Program-made: the position numbers and the translations under genes
Assembly: GCA_039707655.1 (NCBI GenBank)
Contig: CM077664.1
Location: 197,340,195-197,404,194 of the forward strand
Origin: Elymus sibiricus
Lineage: Eukaryota; Streptophyta; Magnoliopsida; Poales; Poaceae
DNA length: 64,000 bases
Direction: 5' to 3'
Notes under the pieces: generated by a model
Database searches by the model: none
Told to the model about the DNA's origin: nothing
What the model saw: the letters and a program-made list of their open reading frames with translations, nothing else
Shown: positions 46,447 to 57,988 of the stretch, one piece after another
Numbering within the stretch: position 1 is the first letter of the stretch
Layout: every line of letters starts with the position of its first letter

Positions 46447-48110
46447 TGTTGGTGCAATACTTGCCCTCTTGTGTTTTGGAGATTGTTGACAGAAACAGGT
46501 ATGGACTGACTTGTTTGCTAGTGCATACAGAGAGAAATAGTCCATGCAGTACCGAAGAAAATGTTGTCTCCGGTGTACAGTTCGAAGAACTTCACCGAAG
46601 ATTGTCTGCTCTGCCGAGATAAATGAGCTACATGTTTTGAAGACTTGTAGATGAGCAGAATGAAGTGAAGAAGTTAACCCTTCGAAAGTTTATTGCTGAC
46701 GCAAAGCAATTGGTTCGGTGATCGCGTCCGAAGAAATTGACTGCAGCGATGGGAGGCGAAGACGAAGTGATGACGAAGCATTCTTTTTGCCGTTCTTCTG
46801 CCATTCTTTTGAGTCATAGGACCTCCGTACTATTAAGAGGGGTATAGGTTCTCGAAGCTCAGATCCGCTGTGATGCTTAGCCCAAACCTATGCAAGACTG
46901 AGAGAAATCTCTTTATGTTTCGAATGATTACCTGCCAGCAGAAGACGTTGTTCTTCGGTGCTGTGGGAGATATCTTTCGAACTGAGGAGTTAGCATTACT
47001 TGCTCCGCACGTAATGTTACCGTTATGCTCAATTCCGACCGTTGGACTCGTGTCGTTCGGCCATTGGCTGCTCCACATGTCCAATTTGGTCATTTCCCAT
47101 CAGGGAAGGCTACGGCTATAAATAGCCACCCCGCTCCAACATTGCCCGTTGGCTACTCCGCTTAAGATTTCTGAGAAGATTGATTGAGCATCCCCTCTCC
47201 GAGTGATTTGAGTTTAAAATCCACTGAGAGAAAAATCAAGAGCCTAAACTTAGACAGTGGTTGAGCATCGCAGTAGTTCTGAGTTAGAGTTCTTGTACCT
47301 ATTACTCTTGAGAGCTGCGCACTCTCTAGACGGTAGGTGTCGGCTCGAGTGTCGAAGAGTAATTGTCTTCACCGAGCAAGATCTTCAGCAACCAAGAGTC
47401 ATTGTGGTTCGCGAAGAAGTCTGTCGAAGGTTTGGAGATCGCCAACAAGTATCTACCACGAGTGAAATCAACTGGAGTCTGATCAGCTCCGAGTTGAAGG
47501 AGAATAGGGCGAGGAGAGTTTATCCTCTGTGTTAAATCACAACCCCTCCAACCAGACGTAGTCCTTTGGCAGAAGGGCGAACTGGTCTACCAAATTCCTC
47601 TGTAGCCATCGAGCACCACTGGTTCGCTTTACATTACTGCATTTCCTTCAGCAGTTTACATTCATGCTCAGTGCCGATAGTTGTACCTGATCAACCACAG
47701 TTCATCAATTATCTGTCACGTTCTCATCATTCAATTCCATCATCTCTAATTGATCTATTTCTCATCGCAATCTTGTTTGTCAACGTGATTTCATTCTGTG
47801 TTGTTTTCATTCACCCTGTCATCACCTCTCGTGCATTTCCATCGCGGTTCATATCTAGTTTTCCCTCGTGACGTTGCATCTGATCATTCATTGCATTACC
47901 ATCGTACTTGTATAACCTGTGATATTCTTCATTCGATCAAATATTGCTTTCTACATCGATAGATATGTTCCTCTACAGTAAGGTTAATTAAGTGCCTGGC
48001 TACCGAACCTTATTTCCGCTGCTGTGTTTGGGATCGGTTCAAAACATTCGGAAGAATTTTTGAATCTCCCATTCACCCCCCCTCTGGTCGATATACTCTC
48101 GGTCCTAACA
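46447..48110 (+). repeat. 3' LTR of the nested Copia element
   Basis: 1,664 bp, nearly identical to the 5' LTR with about 40 hand-counted differences. Followed by TSD GATGA. Confidence 0.9.
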
Positions 48111-48115
48111 GATGA

Positions 48116-50160
48116 CAACACAAATTATCAAGGGGCAAGATGATGAGGTAACAGCATGGTGACATAATCAAAACGAAGATGTGATGAAGCAGAAGGTCAC
48201 TGGAACCACCGATATTACACAAATTCGGAATCAATCTTGCTTTCAAGGCAAAGCGATATGACGAAGAAGCTAGACATAAACTTAGCTCATCGTCAAAAAT
48301 TGTGCTCCAGGAAGAGGGACCAGGTAGCACAGTTTAAAATTAGCATGATAATGATGCAGACAATCAGGTTAGGAATGGCATGATTGAGTATCAACTTTCC
48401 CGCAACTAATTACTAGGAGTATTGAACCAGAATGTGGATTTGAGTCACTTGTCAGAGTTCTCGAGTGACGGACAATGCAAACCCGCGGAGTGACTAAAAT
48501 GGTGAGAAGTATTATTTATTCCAACAAGAATTCATAAGAGGTAGTGCAATGGCACGATATCCTCGAGATAACAGAGGGCAATACTCGAAGGTAGAACATA
48601 ATAGAAGCTGAACTAGATCGTTCATCTGCGGACGACAGGTGCTTTAACCTTGTTGAAAAATAGACGAGGCACGGGAATGGAGTTATCAAATGAGGTCAGC
48701 ATGGTCGAAACCATAACTGCATGGAATCAAGTTAAGGATACCGGAAGAGTTATATAAATGAATAAATATTTTGCAAGAAGCTTCCGTGATAAGATCTACA
48801 TAGTGTCCATGGGCATGAACACAAAGGTTCAAGGTCGACTCCCACTTCTTCATTGCATAACCTTTCATTCACTTTTCGTCTTCGAAGAAGTTGTGGTGTT
48901 GAAAATTTATTTGACGTTGCGCCAGTAGAGTATAACCCGCATACTTCCGGGTGTACACAGATTAGGGAAGGCATAGGTTCAACCCATCGGGGCATCTTAG
49001 GAACATATACCACAAACTTTAAGAGTAAATAACACAAGCTCGATAGCAGAGCATGGTTGACAAAAGCAGGGGATACAATTTACCAAAGGCATTACGTATC
49101 AGGGGAAGAACTCACAAGGTTATTGAATATGAAGGACACTGTCGGATAATAATCCAACAAAGGATTTGGCGGTGCACAAAGGATCTGATGTGAGTATCGT
49201 TACCAACCAGAAGAAGAACGAATGCAAAGGCATCGGATTATAGAAACATCTGAATAATTCGATGCTTAAATACAAAGAAATTATGATTTGATCAGTGTAT
49301 CAGAATCAGATGCTCTGATCAAATATGAGTAAGTTGAATAGACTTAGAGGCACAATCGGTCAAGGTTTGATTGGCTGAAAACCAGCTCATGCCCGAATGA
49401 CGTCTGAGCCGAAAGGATAATTTCGAAGGATCATTTGATGATTGCGAGTATTCGCAGACACATTGAATCATTAGGCTCAAAATGCCAATGACAAGGGATG
49501 TCAATGAAGATTACTAGACATATGGAATTAACCATAATGCAAACATGCAAGATTTCAAGAGCAATAGGTTGTAGAGGATTTTCGGAAGATCGAATAGCAT
49601 TATGAAGTATTTTGCGAAACACATGAACAACTGGGGATGATCGAATCCCCGGTAAGTGTGAGGAATTATTCGTAGGTGTATTCATGCAGGAAGGAGTTGC
49701 AAGGTAGTAGGCACAAAGGATTCTCGGAATATAGGAAAATGTTTTGGGGTATCTTGTAATAACAAGAGCAACGGGGAATGATTGCATGAATGGAAAGTGT
49801 ATGTAGTTATCCATAGGGACTTATCGGTGGTAGGGAATTGCAAAGGCGGTAGGCACAAGGGTCTCAGGAAACATCGAAGAGTATCTTCGGAATGTTCTGA
49901 TGAATCAAGCGGTCATCTAGAATGAAGGGCTCTCCGGGAGGAAGTAGTTATGAGAACCTAAAGTTAGAGTTTGTAAAATCTTTAACCCGAAAGGAAGAGA
50001 TGTTCAGAACCCAGAGTAAAGGAGAGGAATAAAAGATCCTAATCCCATCCATTTGGCGATGTGGGTCCGTAAGCCACACAACAATGTTAGTAAAATAGTT
50101 TTTCAAAGACTAGACTCAACTTCGGCCAAGGAGTTGGAAAGGGGCTTCCTACAGGCAGTC
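48116..50160 (-). other. LARD-like internal region, 5' part
   Basis: About 2 kb between the nested Copia and the PBS. Both strands are without recognisable gag or pol; the longest frame is 127 codons and not protein-like. Purine-rich, as is common in leaders of such elements read on the minus strand. Confidence 0.6.
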
Positions 50161-50174
50161 GGCTCTGATACCAA
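50161..50174 (-). other. Primer binding site of the LARD-like element
   Basis: The reverse complement reads TTGGTATCAGAGCC, two bases from the LTR end. Initiator tRNA-Met type. Confidence 0.9.
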
Positions 50175-50176
50175 CT

Positions 50177-53100
50177 TGTGATGCCCCCGACTCAATCGTG
50201 CACTAATCATACACGCAAATGCGCACGATCAAGATCAGAGACTCACAGGAAGATATCACAACACAACTCTAGACACAAATTAAAGTCATACAGCTTTATA
50301 TTACAAGTCAGGCCACGAAGGCTCGAATACATAAGTCAGCGGAAGCAATAATATCTGATTACAGGCATAATTAAACAAGTTTGCCTTAAGAAGACTGAGC
50401 AAAACAACGACAACTAGATCGAAAAGGCGCAGGCCTCCTGCCTGGGGCCTCCTAACTACTCCTGGTCGTCGGTCTCCACGTAGTAGTAGGCTCCGTCGGG
50501 GTAGTAGTAGTCATCGGTGGGATCAGCTGTCTCTGGGACTCTGTCGTCTGATCACAACAATCGGGTAGGGGGGAAAAGGTAGCAAAGCAACTGTGAGTAG
50601 TCATCCAAAGTACTCGCAAGACTTACATCAGATCTATGCTAAGTATGCATCAGTATCAAAGGGAAGGGGGCTGTATCTGTGGACTATACTGCAGAAATGC
50701 CAGAATAGAGGGGAAGGCCTAGCCTATCAAAGACTAGCATCTTGCAGCATCTTGCAGCAACAGAAGAGAGTAGAATAACATAACATGTAGTAACAAATAT
50801 ATATTAGTAACGCCCAGAAATCCTTCCTCGTCTACCCCCGCGAGGAAGCGATCCCGGAGCCATCATATCAGTTTAGTGTCACATGTATCCAGTTCTAGTT
50901 GTAGTAGATCGGGATACAACTCCGAGCGTCCTGTTACCGTGGACACGGTTATTCGAATAGATAACTTCCCTGCATGGGTGCACCAACTTACCCAACACGC
51001 TCGATTAACTCCGGCCGGACACACTTACTGGGGTCATGCCCGGTCTTGGCTGATCGACACACCGTAGTCCTTCCTAGGCTCAACAGAGAGGTCAGCACGC
51101 CGGTCTAAACCCTAAGCGCTCAGGGGTCTTGGGCCCATCTCCCTTTGCACTCCTGCGCATTGCGTACGCGGCCAGGACTAGACCTAGCCCCTGTATACAC
51201 ACGCAGGCTGTCGCAGTCCATCCGGGCGCGCGCCGCTCAATTGCTGACGTATGAAGAGCTTTCGGAAGAATCGTACGACGCCGAGTGCCCATACTTATTC
51301 CCGCGTGGTGGTTAGTGCGAAAAGGCCAGAGGCCTACTTAGATCACATACCCAAACCCGTTAGTGTGTTGGGAGCTCGCGGTGACGATCAGTGATCCTGT
51401 CGCCCCGTCTCGCGGACTTACGGCAAGGGCCAGGCTCATCCGTCTCCTGGGGCGGTCTGCCTGTCCGGCCGTGCCGCGTAATTATCTCGCGGGTACCCTC
51501 ACGGTCATCCCGACTTCAGTAACTCTCGCGGGTACCCCTCGGGGCCGAACCGACTTCTTAAGAGACTGTCGGGAACTCAGGTCCACCTCTACCGGGGTGG
51601 TACCGCCTGTCCCTTCAGTCCCACAGTAACAGTTAACGGGGAACAGTGTAAGGTAACAGTGTGTCCGTAACATCAAGGGGGAAATCCGAGGAATCACCCT
51701 CGATGGATTCCCACTCGATGTATCCGTCAAGGTGAACTAGAGGAATGACCCTCGATGGGTTCACACTTGAGGGGCTGCACGACAGAGGCATCATCGGAGG
51801 TGGTGAAAGAGGAATCACCCTCGGTAACCCACAACCAACTAGCTATGCTACAGAGATATCATCAGGAGTGAGGTAGGAGGTATCACCCTCGGCACTCGAT
51901 AGTAACTCTACAGAGTCGTACAACTAAAGGGGTGTGCGGTGCTGTGCCGGTCTCTGCACGTCGATCACACTGATCGAGCATCCGGAAGCTAAGCATAGCA
52001 ACACGGACAAGGGTGCGGGGCCACTGATGGATCACTAATCAGCCTATACTAAGCATTTAGGATAGCAGGTAAGGTATCAACAACAGTTACAAAAACAGGC
52101 TATGCATCAGAATAGGAGATATCGGACAACAGTAGCAAATTCTAATGCAAGCAAGGGGGAGAAAGAATTGGGCGATATTGAATGATCAAGGGGGTTTGCT
52201 TGCCTGGAAGCTCTGCTGAGAAGGGCTGGACGTCAGGGGCGTAGTCGTACTCTGGAGCAGCGTCAGTCTCGGAGTCTACCGGAGAGAAGAAGGGGAAGAA
52301 ACAATAAATACAAAGCAAACAAATGCATCACAGAGCATGACATGGCAATATGCTGTGCTAGGGGTGACCTAATGCAGTGCTAGGTGTTATAGACGGAGCG
52401 GGAAAATATCCGGAAATATTTTCCCGGCTCCAGGCATTTATCGGTCAAACGATCCGGAGGGGAAGGTTCCATGTTTGCAGTGTTGGAGGCATGTGACAGG
52501 TATGTGGATGGCATATTCGGATTCGTCTTATTTTTCTGATCATTTTTCATATATAAATTATTTTCATCCGAGTTACGGATTATTTTATATGAATTTCTAA
52601 AGTTTTAATCATATTCTGGAATTTTCTGGAGTTGTATTAATTCGAAATTAATAGTAAAATGCTATGTGCACACACTGAAGTGTACACAGCAGGGTCTACA
52701 GAGGCTGACATGTGGGGCCTGTTGACTGACTTGACCCAGTCAACATTTGACTGGTCAAAGGGTGAATAGTGTAGGCGGGTCCCACATGTCATTGACTATA
52801 GTTAGATTAAAAGGTTTTTTAGCTGCAGGGGCCCACTGTCATAGACTAATAGTGGGGGGGTTAGTGCTAATTAGGAGGGTTAGTGCCCTAATTAATTGGG
52901 CCGGCCCCACTAGCAAGGGACACAACCCGTGCCCCTTTTAGTGGCCGGGGGCGCACGGGAGCAGAGGGCTCCGGTGGTCACGGCGGGCAACGGCGACCGG
53001 AGGCGGGCGCGGCCGGGTGGAGGCGGGCTCGGCCGAGAGTGGCAGGGCGCGCACGCGGGCGGGGCGAGCTGCTGGCGGCGGCGGCTGAAGCAGTAGCGGC

Positions 53101-54281
53101 AGCTAGCGGGAGCAGCGGCGGCGGCAGCTAGCAGGAGCAGCACGGGGCTGCACGGGCACGGGCACGCGCGGCCGGGCGCACGCGGGGCGCGGTCAGAGGC
53201 GGCTAGCGCAAGGCAGGGCACGGGCGGGCGTCCGCACGGGACATGGCGGGGGTGCGGTGAACGCGGCCAGCAGCGCGAGCTCCCGCGCTCGGCCACGGCG
53301 GCCAACGGAGGCGGAGAAGAGGGGAAGCAGGGGGGAACGGGCGCGGGAGCTCATAGCGATGGCGGGGAGCAGCTCGGGAAGGACGGGGAGGTCGCGGTGG
53401 TGCAGATCGACGGCGGACGACGACGGCCGTGGCGGAGATGGACGAGGCTAGCGACGGCGAGGCGTTGTTTTGGCCTCAATCCAGAGGCGGTGACGAAGGA
53501 GACGAGGACGACGAGGCTCCTGGGCGACGTTTCACGCGGCGGGGAGCGCGGTGGTCGTGGCATCGACGACGACATGGCGATGACGGCTGCGGTTGCGAGC
53601 GGAATCGACGAGGGAGAGAGCGAGGAGGGGAAATGAGGGGTCTAGGGTTCGTCACGGGGTCGAGGGGGGCCTTATCCGGCGTGGGGAGGCGGCGGATGGC
53701 CGGCACGTGGCCATGGCCATGGGATGGCCGCCACGGCTCTCCTGCCTCCCACAGTAGCGGGAGGTTGAAGGAGAGTGGAGGTGGGCTGGGCCTCCTTCTA
53801 TTGCTAAATGGGCCAAGTGCAGAGTGTCCTTCTTCTTTTTCCTTTATTCCTGTTCTGTTTTGCGTTTTGCCTCGGCTTTGCATTTAGTTTGTGTACTAAA
53901 TGAATTTTGCCAGGGTTGAAACTTGGGACATAATTCCATTGCAATATTGTGGTGCTCTACAAAAAGTCTCAGAGCATTTGGAAATGTCTAAACATTTTTA
54001 GAAATTGAAACGGTTGGTTAAATGGCTGCTGGTCCACTGTTTAAAAGTTTAGGGGCAATTTGAGAATTTTGGAGATGTTGTTTTCCTTAAATAATTACTT
54101 ATGGATTATTTGTAAGATTATGAACTATTTTGATTTTATATTTGAAGAAATAATAATTTGTCTTGCATTTGAATTTGAATTTGACTTGGATTTTTATCAA
54201 GTGGCAATTTGGCTTAGTAAAACATGATGACATTGCATCATTAGTGTGAGATCACTGTAGCTTGACACTGGGGGTGTTACA
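50177..54281 (-). repeat. 5' LTR of the LARD-like element
   Basis: 4,105 bp. On the minus strand it starts TGTAACACCCCCAGTGTC and ends GGGGGCATCACA. The GC-rich core (about 52,950-53,800) carries long frames on both strands that are not conserved between the LTRs and are rejected as genes. Confidence 0.9.
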
Positions 54282-54483
54282 TATTCCCTACAATTTAAAG
54301 TGAAACTTCGTGCTTTGAGGAAGAAACAATTTGATAAAAGTAGTTGCCAAGAAAAAATTCTAAAAATTGAGAAGTACTTTTCATGTTAATTATTTGTCGG
54401 TTTTGGTTGATATGAAATCACTTAATTGAAGAAAGGATTTAACTCATGGTGTTTAAAGATTTATTCAGATTTACTGTGCATGT

Positions 54484-54692
54484 GATTGTTGCATTAGCTA
54501 AAAGATGCTTTTCAAATTTCAAATTATTTAAGAACCATCTAGAATAAACAATGACATCTTTTTTGTGAAAATGATAAACAATGACCTCTAACATAGATTA
54601 AATGGTTAGGCAACATTATGCATCGAGAAGAAACCGGTGGATGATATTGATATTGACACAATCACAAGTGACTTTGCGTCGAAGAATCTTAC
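54484..54692 (+). pseudogene. hAT transposase C-terminal (dimerisation) remnant
   Basis: A plus-strand frame reads A-L-A-K-R-C-F-S-N-F-K-L-F-K-N-H-L, a decayed form of the hAT C-terminal motif (A-x-x-E-R-x-F-S-x-L-K-L-I-K). After an interruption near 54,545-54,594 another frame reads R-L-N-G-stop-A-T-L-C-I-E-K-K, then D-D-I-D-I-D-T-I and D-F-A-S-K, matching the end of the dimerisation domain. A short duplication (ATAAACAATGAC at about 54,544 and 54,573) lies in the gap. It supports the hAT call and shows that the transposase is dead. The upstream catalytic region is not visible. Confidence 0.65.
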
Positions 54693-54794
54693 ATGAAAGT
54701 TTGAAGATAATATGCATATTATGTTTATAATAAGGGGCCCCAAATTTTACTTTCGCCTGGCCCCCAAAATCTCAGGACTGACCCTGAGCCTAGC

Positions 54795-55190
54795 AGGCTA
54801 ACGACCAGTTAACAATTTTTTGAACATAGTATAATCGAAGTCGCTCACATATACAAGCATACACTCACTCCATATAAACGCACGCACGCACACCTTACCC
54901 CTATGAGCACCTCCGGGAGACTGAGCCGACATAACATCTTGAGATTTTACGAAGACACCACAGTCGCCTCGCAATCGACGGACCGTCTCCTCCCACTGAA
55001 CGAACATCGCCGGAAGCCTGAAATAAATCCAGGAATAATGCAAGCACCATTGTCAAGTCTAGGACTTGAACCCTGGTGGGTTGGGGATACCACTGCCCTC
55101 CTAACCATCCAACCACAGGTTGGTTCACAACCAGCAAACAAATTGAAACCAGTTTTTTTATGCAAACTGAAACCAGCTTTTTTTTATGGA
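54795..55190 (+). repeat. Block C core family, third part (after hAT)
   Basis: AGGCTAACGACCAGTTAACA continues the block B sequence at about 24,955-24,975. It is interrupted by the SINE at 54,816 and resumes at 55,142 with GAAACCAG/CAAACTGAAACCAG as at about 24,978-25,010. Confidence 0.7.
54816..55129 (-). mobile_element. Au-SINE-like retroposon
   Basis: About 314 bp on the minus strand with a tRNA-like head. An A-box-like TGGTTAGGAGG (near 55,103) and a B-box-like GGTTCAAGTCC (near 55,065) are present. The body (TTATTTCAGGCTTCCGGCGA) and the 3' part (GGAGGTGCTCATAGGGGTAA) resemble the Au SINE family, ending in GTTCAAAAAA. Imperfect 12-bp flanks ACCAGTTAACAA (54,804-54,815) and ACCAGCAAACAA (55,130-55,141) act as the TSD. 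It is transcribed by RNA polymerase III and mobilised by LINE proteins in related plants. Confidence 0.7.
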
Positions 55191-55600
55191 GATAAATGTT
55201 TGTTGATTTAAAATATTGTTCATGTTCTTGAAAAATTATTGGGAATTTCAAAAATTGTTCACTTTTCTGAAAAGTTGTTTGTTTTTTAATCACGATTTTC
55301 TTTGAATTGATGATGTTTTGCAAACTTGCGAACTTATTTTGATTTCGCGATTTGTTTTCAATTTAATGAACATTTTTTGAATTCACGAATAATTTTTGAA
55401 TTCATGATATTTTTAAATGTACAGTCATTTTTTAAGTTTTAAAACTTTTTTAATTAAAATAAAACTGATCAGGATATAAAGCCGATCGACATAAAAAAAC
55501 CAAGAAAAATAAGGAGCATGTGCTGCTGGGAGACGCGCGTCTCATCGCGCGCTGGGCCTGGCCCATTTACCACACCTGTGTGTGATCGCGAGGAGCAACT
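55191..55600. repeat. AT-rich low-complexity repeat
   Basis: Words such as TTCAAAAATTGTTC and GAATTCATGA resemble 25,380-25,970. No gene. Confidence 0.5.
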
Positions 55601-56110
55601 AGATGGACGAAATCACTAATTAAGGAGTACTCTTTGCAAAGATCACTCCCCCCGCTTGTGATAAGTGTCACACTGCATGTGCGCCACATGTCGCAATCTG
55701 GGAGTTTTCCCTTTTTTCGTAGATCCGTTTATTCAAAACGTTTTATCTCTCAAACCGTGCGTCCAAATCTTGAACCATTTTCACCGTTGGATTCCTCATG
55801 TCAAGATCTTCAAAACTAGAGCCCATGTTGATAGGTTTTGATGATTTTTTCCATGAAAAAACCAGACAAAAAACTGAACTGGGAGCACGTTTTTTTCCCT
55901 TTTCGAAAGGCATGACCGTGCCTCTCGCGGAAGTAAATCGGTGCCTCCACGAGAAGTAAATCTGTGGCTCTCGCAAAAGAAAAAAAAAGAAAACGCGTTT
56001 TTCTTCCTTTTCGAGAGGCACGAGTAAATCCGTGCCTCCACGAGAAGTAAAAATGTGCCTCTCGCGGAAGGAAAAAAAGAGAACATGTTTTTCCCTTTCC
56101 GAGAGGATCC
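55601..56110 (+). repeat. Block D: diverged fragment of the A/B core family
   Basis: From AAATCACTAATTAAGGAGTA through ACGTTTTATCTCTCAAACCG it follows the order of block B (24,225-24,480). It then diverges into repeats of GTGCCTC(T/C)CGCGGAAG-type words (55,915-56,090). Confidence 0.65.
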
Positions 56111-56415
56111 GGGTCTTTATTTTTGACGGTACTCCACTACTACGAGTGAAGCATCAGCGTGCAGCAGCGGGCGAGCGAGCGAGACATGCACTGTGCAAGT
56201 TGGTGCGATTTTTCACAACCGGGCAGGTGACAGCCGTTGGTAGAATTCCTGCCTCCCATGGGACTCGCCGCTGGTTATCGATGCGCGTGCCCGTCGCTGC
56301 CGCTAAAACCTGTGGATACTACTAGTACTGGTAGTATTCCTTCAGCCCACTCCTGGTTATGTCTACGTAATACTATGACAAAGCATAACATAGCACGTGG
56401 GTTTCGTGGACCACA
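56111..56415. other. Low-copy-looking DNA left of the LINE
   Basis: No gene recognised. It is continuous with 62,549 onward once the LINE and one TSD copy are removed. Confidence 0.4.
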
Positions 56416-56569
56416 AATCCTCATTCTGCGCAGATATTTCCCTAGGGTTTCTAGGGTCTACCCTATCCTCCGACGGCGGCGCCGCCGGAGTCCACGTCTT
56501 TTCACCATCGATTCGTCTGGTCGTTGAGAGGGTTTGGAGACAACTCCACGCCTCTGGTGCGGCGGCTGC

Positions 56570-57988
56570 ATGGAGGAGTCCGGAGGTCTGGAGACAGGGA
56601 CGTGCTCGACGGAGGGGGAGAAGGAGATGCAATCGGGGGGAGTTGTGCAGGAGGACACCAGATCGGTGGTCGGGCAACCGACCCCTGCAATCGAAGATAA
56701 CACCATGGGGGCACAGCGAGTCACAGCAGATGCCGACATGGAGGAAGATGAAGGGGGGACTGGGACCAATTTGGCCCCGATCCAACCCTAGAGGATGCCT
56801 TTGAAGGTATGAACCTACACGGGGAAGAGGAAGAAGATTTGGATCTGTCTGGGGAGCTAGAGGACCTGATTAAGGAGGTGCGGTGGCTGGCGCTTTTTAG
56901 GCTTCATACCATGAGACCTTTTAGCCATGCCGCCTTGCTGAATTCCATGAGGAACGCTTGGGCATGTGCACAAGGAGTGACTTTCAACATTAAGGGTCCA
57001 AATATGTTACTTGCTCAGTGCCATTGCTAGGAGATTGGAAGAGGGTGATGGAAGGAGGACCGTGGCAATTTAGAAGAGATCCTGTTGTGCTTGTTGAGTA
57101 TGATGGATTCACGGACGTCGCTGAATATGCACTTGATATGTATCCTCTTTGGGCGAGAATAAAGGGACTGCCTGATGGGCTGACTAGGAAGAAGGAGCTT
57201 GCGGAGAAGGTGTCGAAGAAAGTTGGTGAGCCACCGTTCACTGTCATTTTGAATGAAGGGAAGATAAACCCGTCGAGTTATCTACGGGTGAGGGTTTTTG
57301 TGAATGTTAATAAGCCCCTGGTGAGATTTGTCCCGATCACATTGAAAGAAAGTAAGAAGTACCGTGTCAGTTATGAGAAGCTCACAGACTTTTGTTTCTT
57401 TTGTGGATGCATGGGACATGTTGTGGAGGAGTGTGGAGATGGTATACACGACCCTAGTACTTGTGAATGGGGTGATTACTTGCACTAGAATAATGAATCT
57501 AATGGAGGAGGTGCTGGTGGGGGAGAGGAGGAGGATGGATGGGTTCTGGAAGGGGAGGTGGAGCTGTTGGAGGCCGTGGTCGAGCTGGTAAAGGGGATGG
57601 TCTTGGAGGAGGAGGTAGGGATGGGGGATCTTTCGATGCTAAAGACCGAAGTGGTGGTTCTAGCTCGCATATGAACCGACCACATGTCTCGGAAGATACT
57701 ATTGGTGAGGAAGGGAGGAATGTCCACAAAAGACTGATTAATGCAGATGGGGTGATAAATGTGAGGGGGCAGGCAGTACCTAATTTGGTAGGGAAGGTGT
57801 CTAACACTGTGTTAATGATCGAGCACGGGAGTACTGCTGAAAACTCGGGCGCAGTTGTGCCTTTAACCTCTACTCCAGGCAAGGTACCCATTGTGAAAAG
57901 GAGAAGGCAGGGTGAAGGAACTGAGGGAGAAGTTGCAGAGATGACAATGGAGGCGGCCTCCGACACGGAGGACCGCCGAGCCCAATGA
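56570..57988 (+). pseudogene. LINE ORF1 (RNA-binding protein), frameshifted
   Basis: The start is uncertain (a candidate ATG near 56,570 in another frame). From 56,809 the frame reads M-N-L-H-G-E-E-E-E-D and K-E-V-R-W-L-A-L-F-R, typical of the DUF4283-like N-terminal domain. It stops at 57,028-57,030. The continuation in another frame (57,033-57,488) contains G-P-W-Q-F, L-W-A-R-I-K-G-L-P and a CX2CX4HX4C knuckle (C-F-F-C-G-C-M-G-H) at 57,393-57,434. A stop at 57,486-57,488 follows. A Gly/Arg-rich tail in a third frame (from about 57,539) ends at 57,988. The protein would coat LINE RNA. At least two frame changes make it non-functional. Confidence 0.75.

Larger units (their letters stand above)
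36406..48110 (+). mobile_element. Sirevirus-like Copia element lacking pol, nested in the LARD
   Basis: TSD GATGA lies at 36,401-36,405 and 48,111-48,115. LTRs (36,406-38,068 and 46,447-48,110) start TGTTGG and end CTAACA. The PBS TGGTATCAGAGCA is at 38,071 and the PPT AAAAAGGGGGAGAT at 46,433. Internal order: gag (broken), a promoter-like region with TATA and leader intron, a 1,251-codon ORF2, then non-coding DNA with further purine tracts. No protease, integrase, RT or RNase H was found. PBS, PPT and long gag fit the Sirevirus lineage of Ty1/Copia. About 40 hand-counted LTR differences (about 2.4 percent) suggest a fairly recent insertion. Confidence 0.85.
31018..54281 (-). mobile_element. 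Large LTR retrotransposon with 4.1 kb LTRs and no pol (LARD-like), minus strand
   Basis: Bounded by TSD TATTC at 31,013-31,017 and 54,282-54,286. LTRs lie at 31,018-35,119 and 50,177-54,281. PBS TTGGTATCAGAGCC (reverse complement of 50,161-50,174) and a PPT-like TGGAGGAGATT (reverse complement near 35,120-35,132) show minus orientation. Excluding the nested Copia, the internal region is only about 3.3 kb and shows no gag, protease, RT or integrase. LTRs longer than the internal domain fit the LARD class described from barley (Sukkula-type). Movement would need proteins from another element. Confidence 0.85.
30461..54786 (+). mobile_element. hAT transposon containing nested insertions
   Basis: The ends CAGGGCCGGCCCT (30,461) and CAGTCCTGAG...CCCTG (to 54,786, inverted) carry hAT-type CAGGG termini. 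AGCCTAGC is duplicated at 30,453-30,460 and 54,787-54,794, the 8-bp duplication expected for hAT. The element's own sequence is only 30,461-31,017 plus 54,287-54,786 (about 1.05 kb). The rest is the large LTR element and its nested Copia. A decayed transposase C-terminus is visible near the right end. Confidence 0.85.

Noticed and set aside
50159..50176. Functional tRNA-Met gene suggested by TGGTATCAGAGCC
   Set aside because: It is the primer binding site next to an LTR end; no cloverleaf sequence surrounds it.
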